Shown here one piece after another: positions 59,148 through 64,000 of a stretch of 64,000 nt of DNA. Position 1 is the stretch's first letter. Every line of letters starts with the position of its first letter. Source of the stretch: Actinoplanes cyaneus (lineage in GTDB: Bacteria > Actinomycetota > Actinomycetes > Mycobacteriales > Micromonosporaceae); contig NZ_BOMH01000040.1 of assembly GCF_016862095.1 (NCBI RefSeq), positions 1-64,000 of the forward strand, written 5' to 3'. The translations under genes and the position numbers were made by a program. Under the pieces are notes generated by a model that ran no database searches, was not told where the DNA came from, and saw only the letters and a program-made list of their open reading frames with translations.

Positions 59148-60554
59148 TCAGTACGAACGTCCCAGGTACGCAATCAGGTCCGGCTCCTCGTCCGACTCCG
59201 GCATCGTGCCGTCCTCGCGGGTCAGGCAGCGGACCGTGACGGCCTTGGCGTTCGCCTGCTTCTCACCGGCCTCGCCGACCGCGGACCACGGCACCCGGGC
59301 CCAGCCGGTCTGCGACGCCTCGATCGCCTCCTCCAGCGTCTTCACGTCGACCGTGCGCTCGACCCGGAACGCCAGTGCGTCGTCGTAGAGCCGCTGCTGG
59401 TCGGCCTTGAGCGCGGCGACCACCGCTGTCGCGACCTCGGCGAGCGCGATCGGCGACTTCGAGCCGTCCACCCGGCGGGCCACCACGGCGTTGCCGTTGG
59501 CCAGGTCACGCGGACCGACCTCGACCCGGATCGGGATGCCCTGCAGCTCGGCGTCGACGGCGCGGCGGCCGAACGGGATGTCCGCGCGGTCGTCGAGCTT
59601 CACCCGTACGCCGGCGGCCTTCAGCTCGTCGCGGAGCTGCGCGGCGGCCTCCGCGACGCCCTCGCCGGCCTTGACCACCATGATCTGCACCTGGATCGGC
59701 GCGAGCCGAGGCGGCAGCCGCAGGCCGTTGTCGTCGCCGTGCACCATGATCAGGCCACCGACCATGCGCGTCGAGGTGCCCCACGACGTGGTCCAGGCGT
59801 GCTCGACCGTGCGGTCGGCGGACGAGTAGGTGATGTCGAACGCCTTCGCGAAGTTCTGCCCCAGCTCGTGCGAGGTGCCCATCTGCAGCGCCTTGCCGTC
59901 GCCCATCATGGCCTCGACGGTCATCGTGTTCGTCGCGCCGGCGAACCGCTCGCCCTTGGTCTTGCGGCCGGGCACCACCGGGATGGCCAGGAAGTCCTCC
60001 ATGAACGCCTGGTAGACGTGCTTGTGGATCTCCCGCGCGTGGTCCCGCGCGTCCTGCTCGGTGGCGTGCGCGGTGTGCCCCTCCTGCCAGAGGAACTCGG
60101 TGGTCCGCAGGAACGTGCGCGGGCGCAGCTCCCACCGGACCACGTTCGCCCACTGGTTGAGCAGCAGGGGCAGGTCACGGTACGAGTCGACCCACTTGGC
60201 CATGAACTCGCCGATCACGGTCTCACTGGTGGGCCGGACCACCAGCGGCTCGGCGAGCTCTTTGCCGCCGGCGTGGGTGACCACGGCCAGCTCCGGCGAG
60301 AAGCCCTCGACGTGATCGGCCTCACGGCGCAGGTAGTTCTCCGGGATGAAGAGCGGGAAGTACGCGTTCTGAACGCCCTGCTCCTTGATGCGCGCGTCCA
60401 TGTCGGCCTGCATGCGCTCCCAGATGGCGTAGCCGACCGGCCGGATCACCATCGTGCCGCGCACCGGGCCGTTGTCGGCGAGTTGCGCCTTGGCGATGAG
60501 GTCCTGATACCAGCGGGGGAAGTCCTCCGCACGGGGAGTGAGCACGCGAGCCAT
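59148..60554 (-). CDS. proS: Prolyl-tRNA synthetase (short, archaeal/eukaryote-like type)
   Basis: 468 residues from the ATG at 60554; the longer frame upstream is shadow. Class II motifs: GTMVIRPVGYAIWERMQ, RPTSETVIGEFMAKW, RWELRPRTFLRTTEFLWQEGHTAH (motif 2), and GGLIMVHGDDNGLRLPP (motif 3). It lacks the YbaK editing insert, placing it in the ProS type 3 group. C-terminal zinc-like Cys are reduced: only CLTRED near the end. Lone housekeeping gene with DUF402 behind it. Confidence 0.94.
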   Translation of the reverse strand: MARVLTPRAEDFPRWYQDLIAKAQLADNGPVRGTMVIRPVGYAIWERMQADMDARIKEQGVQNAYFPLFIPENYLRREADHVEGFSPELAVVTHAGGKELAEPLVVRPTSETVIGEFMAKWVDSYRDLPLLLNQWANVVRWELRPRTFLRTTEFLWQEGHTAHATEQDARDHAREIHKHVYQAFMEDFLAIPVVPGRKTKGERFAGATNTMTVEAMMGDGKALQMGTSHELGQNFAKAFDITYSSADRTVEHAWTTSWGTSTRMVGGLIMVHGDDNGLRLPPRLAPIQVQIMVVKAGEGVAEAAAQLRDELKAAGVRVKLDDRADIPFGRRAVDAELQGIPIRVEVGPRDLANGNAVVARRVDGSKSPIALAEVATAVVAALKADQQRLYDDALAFRVERTVDVKTLEEAIEASQTGWARVPWSAVGEAGEKQANAKAVTVRCLTREDGTMPESDEEPDLIAYLGRSY

Positions 60555-60637
60555 GAGGAAGCATCGTAGTCGTGGCCCGAGCGCAACCGGCCGGGTGGGC
60601 ATCCCGTGTCCCTCAACGGAGAAGGACGGGGTGACGG

Positions 60638-61168
60638 ATGGATTTCGACGGCTTCTACCGGGACACCTCCCGGCGGCTGCTGCGATACGCGTACGGACTG
60701 ACCGGTGATCCCGGCGAGGCCCAGGATCTGGTGCAGGAGGCGTACGCGCGGGCCTGGCAACGCTGGCGCAAGGTGTCGGCGTACGAGGACCCGGAGGCGT
60801 GGCTGCGGCTGGTGGTGAACCGGCTCTCCACGGACCGGTGGCGCCGGATCGGCGTACGCCGGGCGCGGGCCGCCGCCGAGCCACCACCGGCGACCGTCGG
60901 GCCGCCGTCGGAGGACGCGGTCCTGCTGGTCCGGGCGATGCGTGAGCTGCCGGACGCCCAGCGCCGCGCGCTCGCCCTGCACTACCTGCTGGACCGCTCG
61001 ATCGCCGAGATCGCCACCGAGACCGGTTCGTCGCTCGGCACCGTCAAATCCTGGCTGTCCCGGGGCCGGACAGCGCTCGCGGCCGTCCTGAGCCCCTCGG
61101 CGGCCGACGCTTCGGCCGCCGACGCTTCGGCCGCTGACGCCGAGGAAGGAGTTCGCCGTGCCCGCTGA
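60638..61168 (+). CDS. ECF sigma factor, SigE-family (group ECF41/SIG-E like)
   Basis: 176 residues. Region 2: MDFDGFYRDTSRRLLRYAYGL, AQDLVQEAYARAWQRW; region 4: LPDAQRRALALHYLLDRSIAEIA and GSSLGTVKSWLSRGR. Tail made of three AADAS repeats coded by a 15-base repeat (61098-61140). It overlaps by 11 bases the next gene, a membrane protein that probably acts as its regulator. Confidence 0.9.
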   Translation: MDFDGFYRDTSRRLLRYAYGLTGDPGEAQDLVQEAYARAWQRWRKVSAYEDPEAWLRLVVNRLSTDRWRRIGVRRARAAAEPPPATVGPPSEDAVLLVRAMRELPDAQRRALALHYLLDRSIAEIATETGSSLGTVKSWLSRGRTALAAVLSPSAADASAADASAADAEEGVRRAR

Positions 61169-62600
61169 CCTGGACGACCTGTTCACCGTGCTGGGACGGC
61201 AGGCCGACACGATCCCGATCGGCACCGCCTCGCAGGCACGCCGCCGCGGCGATCAGCGCCGCAACCGGCACCGGGCGGTGCTGGCCAGTGCCGCCGCGGT
61301 GGTGCTGCTCCTGACCGGGGCCGGGGTGGTCTCGTTGCGCCAGCACCGCAAGGCCGACCCGATCCTGCCCGCCACCACCCCGTCCCGGGTCCGTGGGCTG
61401 GCGCAGCTGGGCGAGCCGCTGCCGGTGCCCGCGGGGCAGAACTGGAGCGCGGCACGGATCTCCGGCGATCGGGTCGTCGGGCTCGCGAACTCCGAGGCGG
61501 TCGCGGTCGACACCCGTACCGGGACATCGCTCTGGACCTTGAACGGCAGCTGGATCGGGGTGGTCGCCACGGCGGCGACGATCATCCTGGTGCGCCGCGA
61601 GGAGATTCAGCCCGAGGACATCAAGGCCGGCGAGCGGCGGGTGCTGGAGTTCCACGATCCCGCCACGGGCGCGAAGCGCTGGCAGCTGCCGCACACCACC
61701 GACGATCGGCTGATCCTGCACGACGACGTGCTGGTCCGCTTGGACGCGACCACCAGGAGGACCACCGCCTATTCGCTGGCCCGCGGCAAGCCGCTCTGGG
61801 CGGTCACCGACGACGCGACGTTGATCAGCGGCATGCGGACCGGGGCGGACCACTCCGAGGACCTCTACGGCGTCAGCTCCGCGCTCTACCAGCCGGAGTC
61901 CGAGAAGGCCTTCCCCTACACCGACGACCGACTGGTTTCGATCAGCGCGAAGGGCCGGGTGACGATCCGGGACATTCACACCGGAAGGGTGCGATCGACG
62001 GCGCAGGGACAACCGAACCCCGAGGACCTTCTCGCGTACGAGGGTTCGATCTACACCACCGTCACCGCCGATCCGGGGCGTGCGCCGGCCTCCCTGTCCC
62101 GCGTCCTCTACGCGCCCCGCGATCCGTGGATGTGGGACAGCGCCTTCCCGTGCGGGCCGGACCGGCTCTGCCTGTTCGAGTACCGCTATCTCGACCCCGC
62201 GACCGAGAAGATGGAGGCCCACCTCGTGATGATCGACTCGGTGACCGGCCGGGTGGTCCGGACGACCGGGGCGGTGCCGCTCTCCGGAACCCACGCGATG
62301 CGCGCCGGTCACATCATGGCCAGCGGCGGCGGCAACAAGGGAACCGCGCTCTACGACGAGAACGGGGAGGCCCGATACTCCGACAACGGCGTCGGCGGGT
62401 TCGTGGACGACGGGAACGTGCTGACCCTGACCCGGGACGCCGGGGACGGCAGGTTCACCGTCCGTGGCGTCTCCAACATCGACTTCCGGAAGGTGACGCT
62501 CGGCGTGATCCCGGAGCTCTCCGGCCGGTGCGACTGGAACGACGACCTGCTCACCTGCCCGACCGGAAAGGGCCTCTACACCTGGCGCTTCACCCGCTGA
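61158..62600 (+). CDS. Membrane-anchored beta-propeller protein, putative anti-sigma partner
   Basis: 480 residues. Cytoplasmic N-terminus of about 40 residues (LDDLFTVLGRQADTIPIG, many Arg), one helix (AVLASAAAVVLLLTGAGVVSL), then a large outside domain whose repeated segments (VAVDTRTGTSLWTLNGSW, FHDPATGAKRWQLPH, LVRLDATTRRTTAYSL) look like PQQ/WD40 propeller blades. Coupled to the ECF sigma gene. An anti-sigma role is inferred from location and topology; no canonical zinc-anti-sigma motif is seen. Confidence 0.8.
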   Translation: MPADLDDLFTVLGRQADTIPIGTASQARRRGDQRRNRHRAVLASAAAVVLLLTGAGVVSLRQHRKADPILPATTPSRVRGLAQLGEPLPVPAGQNWSAARISGDRVVGLANSEAVAVDTRTGTSLWTLNGSWIGVVATAATIILVRREEIQPEDIKAGERRVLEFHDPATGAKRWQLPHTTDDRLILHDDVLVRLDATTRRTTAYSLARGKPLWAVTDDATLISGMRTGADHSEDLYGVSSALYQPESEKAFPYTDDRLVSISAKGRVTIRDIHTGRVRSTAQGQPNPEDLLAYEGSIYTTVTADPGRAPASLSRVLYAPRDPWMWDSAFPCGPDRLCLFEYRYLDPATEKMEAHLVMIDSVTGRVVRTTGAVPLSGTHAMRAGHIMASGGGNKGTALYDENGEARYSDNGVGGFVDDGNVLTLTRDAGDGRFTVRGVSNIDFRKVTLGVIPELSGRCDWNDDLLTCPTGKGLYTWRFTR

Positions 62601-62726
62601 TCACCTGACGACGGCCCCGCTGGACGCACGTGACGACCGCGCCGCACGGCTCACGTGACGACCGCGTCGCGGGACTCACTTGACGACCGCCCCCGCAGCA
62701 CTCACTTGATGACGGCGCCTCGCAGC
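62601..62726. repeat. 25-base tandem array at the amidohydrolase 3' end
   Basis: Units starting TCAC(C/G/T)TGA(C/T)GAC begin at 62601, 62626, 62651, 62676 and 62702. The last unit contains the AVIK-stop end of the amidohydrolase; the others duplicate it, so four spare stop-like copies lie beyond the real stop. The first abuts the stop of the beta-propeller gene. Confidence 0.88.
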
Positions 62727-63778
62727 ACGATGCGGCGGGGCGCCTTCACCACACGCAGATCCTTGCGCGGGTCGGCGTCGTAGACGACCAGGTCCGCCAG
62801 GCCGCCCTCGACCAGGCCGGCGAAGCCCAGCCACGCCCGCGCCTTCCAGGACGCCGCGGCCAGCACATCCACCGCCGGGATGCCGGCCTCGTGCAGGTAG
62901 AGCATCTCCTCGGCGGCCAGCCCGTGCCGGATCCCGCCGCCCGCGTCGGTGCCCACGTAGATCGGCACGCCGGCCTCGTGCGCCGAGCGCACCACCTCGG
63001 GGAAGTTGTCCCGCAGGGCGATCATGTGGTCCGCGTACCCGGCGAACTTGGGCCGGGCCTGATCGGCGATCTTCCCGAACGTCCGGATGTTGATCATCGT
63101 GGGAACCAGGGCGGTCCCCCGGCGGGCCATCTCGTCGATCAGCTCCAGGGACAGGCCGGTGCCGTGCTCCACCGAATCCACCCCGGCCCGCACCATGATC
63201 TCCACGCCCTCCTCGGAGAACGTGTGCACCGCGGCCCGCGCGCCCGCCGCGTGAGCCGCCTCCACCGCCGCGGCCATCGTCGACTCGTCCCAGCTCGGGG
63301 CGAGATCGCCGACCTCCCGGTCGATCCAGTCGCCGACCAGCTTCACCCAGCCGGTGCCGGCCTTCGCCTGCGCGGTGACCGTGGCGGCGACCTCCTCGGC
63401 CGGAACCTCGACACCGATGTCCCGCAGATAGCGCCGGGGCGGCGCGACGTGACGCCCGGCGCGGGCCAGGCGGGGCACTCCCGGCTCGTCGTCCAGCTCC
63501 GGATAGGGGTACGGCGAACCGGCGTCCCGCAGCGCCAGCACGCCCGCGTCCCGGTCGATGTGGGCGAGCTCACGGGCTTGGTCGAGGCTCTCGATGGGCT
63601 TCGCGCCGTACGCGATCCCGAGGTGGCAGTGCGCGTCGACCAGCCCGGGCACGATCCACCCGCCGTCGCTGATCGTCTCGGCGTCGGCGACGGGCTCGAA
63701 CGTGACCCGATCGCCGACCAGCCAGATGTCCCGGACCTCAGCGTCCGGCAGAACCGTGCCACGCACATGCAACGCCAT
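62702..63778 (-). CDS. Amidohydrolase-family protein, imidazolonepropionase-like
   Basis: 358 residues. TIM-barrel metal-dependent hydrolase: GLVDAHCHLG (HxH), WVKLVGDW (Lys), AVHTFSEEG and DSVEHGTGL (His ligands), and GTDAGGGIRHG (Asp). Similar to the imidazolonepropionase/carbamate-hydrolysing aryldialkylphosphatase-like group in actinomycetes; substrate unknown. ATG follows AGGA at reasonable distance. Confidence 0.88.
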   Translation of the reverse strand: MALHVRGTVLPDAEVRDIWLVGDRVTFEPVADAETISDGGWIVPGLVDAHCHLGIAYGAKPIESLDQARELAHIDRDAGVLALRDAGSPYPYPELDDEPGVPRLARAGRHVAPPRRYLRDIGVEVPAEEVAATVTAQAKAGTGWVKLVGDWIDREVGDLAPSWDESTMAAAVEAAHAAGARAAVHTFSEEGVEIMVRAGVDSVEHGTGLSLELIDEMARRGTALVPTMINIRTFGKIADQARPKFAGYADHMIALRDNFPEVVRSAHEAGVPIYVGTDAGGGIRHGLAAEEMLYLHEAGIPAVDVLAAASWKARAWLGFAGLVEGGLADLVVYDADPRKDLRVVKAPRRIVLRGAVIK

Positions 63779-64000
63779 GGAACAGTCCTACCGGATCGAC
63801 GGGCTCGGCGTCCCACTGGGCGACGATCGGTCACCGCCCTCCCGGGCCGGCAGCCGCCGCCCGTCCCGCCCAGCCGCCGCTCACGGTTCTGCCCGGCCGG
63901 CCGGCGCCCGCCGCCCGCCGCTGGTCCCCGCCCGGCCCGCCGGTCGAGGCCGACTCGGGGCACGGTCTGCTCGCCAGGCACCGTGCGCCTCTGCTCGCCG
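63779..64000. other. Right-edge intergenic sequence
   Basis: No convincing gene; extremely GC-rich with Arg/Pro/Gly shadow frames on both strands. It may carry the amidohydrolase promoter. Confidence 0.45.

Overview
The window is very GC-rich chromosomal DNA from an actinomycete. GTG starts, 4-base start/stop overlaps, a multi-domain SpoIIE/RsbW-type regulator, an LLM-class (F420-type) oxidoreductase and an XRE/MLTR regulator all fit Actinobacteria. Overall content and the small Cys-rich proteins at 47-48 kb point to Micromonosporaceae, perhaps Actinoplanes-like; the genus is inference. About 60 genes are supported. No rRNA, tRNA, CRISPR array or transposase was seen.

Layout. 0.2-5 kb: map, a STAS protein and, converging on it, a large hybrid kinase/phosphatase/anti-sigma protein. 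5-11.6 kb: a minus-strand amine-catabolism cluster (permease, gamma-glutamylamine synthetase-like GS, aldehyde dehydrogenase, SDR, two gamma-glutamyl hydrolases). 12-17.2 kb: a lipoprotein and a MerR / sensor kinase / response regulator / NatA-NatB-type ABC exporter operon. 17.2-18.8 kb: two ~62-bp palindromic tandem arrays around a frameshifted membrane-protein gene. 18.8-26 kb: XRE, TetR, ArsR-like and PadR regulators, a YhgE/Pip export module with a perfect operator palindrome, and an LLM oxidoreductase. 26-31 kb: GNAT enzyme and MEP-pathway block (dxr, rseP, ispG). 31-36 kb: membrane proteins, a phytoene-desaturase-like flavoprotein, a third repeat array and an unusual metallo-beta-lactamase/Rieske fusion. 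36-43 kb: conserved rpsB-tsf-pyrH-frr-cdsA-rlmN-DivIVA-like operon. 43.6-51.7 kb: yraN-comM-dprA, a small accessory insertion (AlpA-like HTH, two Cys-motif proteins, GntR regulator), xerC and a class V aminotransferase, all but the HTH gene on the plus strand. 51.7-58.3 kb: conserved rpsP-KH-rimM-trmD-rplS-lepB-lepB-nudix-rnhB-DUF2469-M23 run on the minus strand. 58.5-63.8 kb: DUF402, proS, an ECF sigma factor with a beta-propeller membrane partner, and an amidohydrolase with a 25-bp tandem array at its 3' end.

How it works together. Most of the right half is housekeeping: translation, RNA modification, protein export and isoprenoid synthesis. The left half is regulatory and metabolic. The most notable structures are the palindromic array family at three loci, the inverted ~40-bp repeat bracketing the plus-strand yraN-to-aminotransferase block (which suggests a local inversion), the all-in-one partner-switching regulator, and the MBL-Rieske fusion protein.
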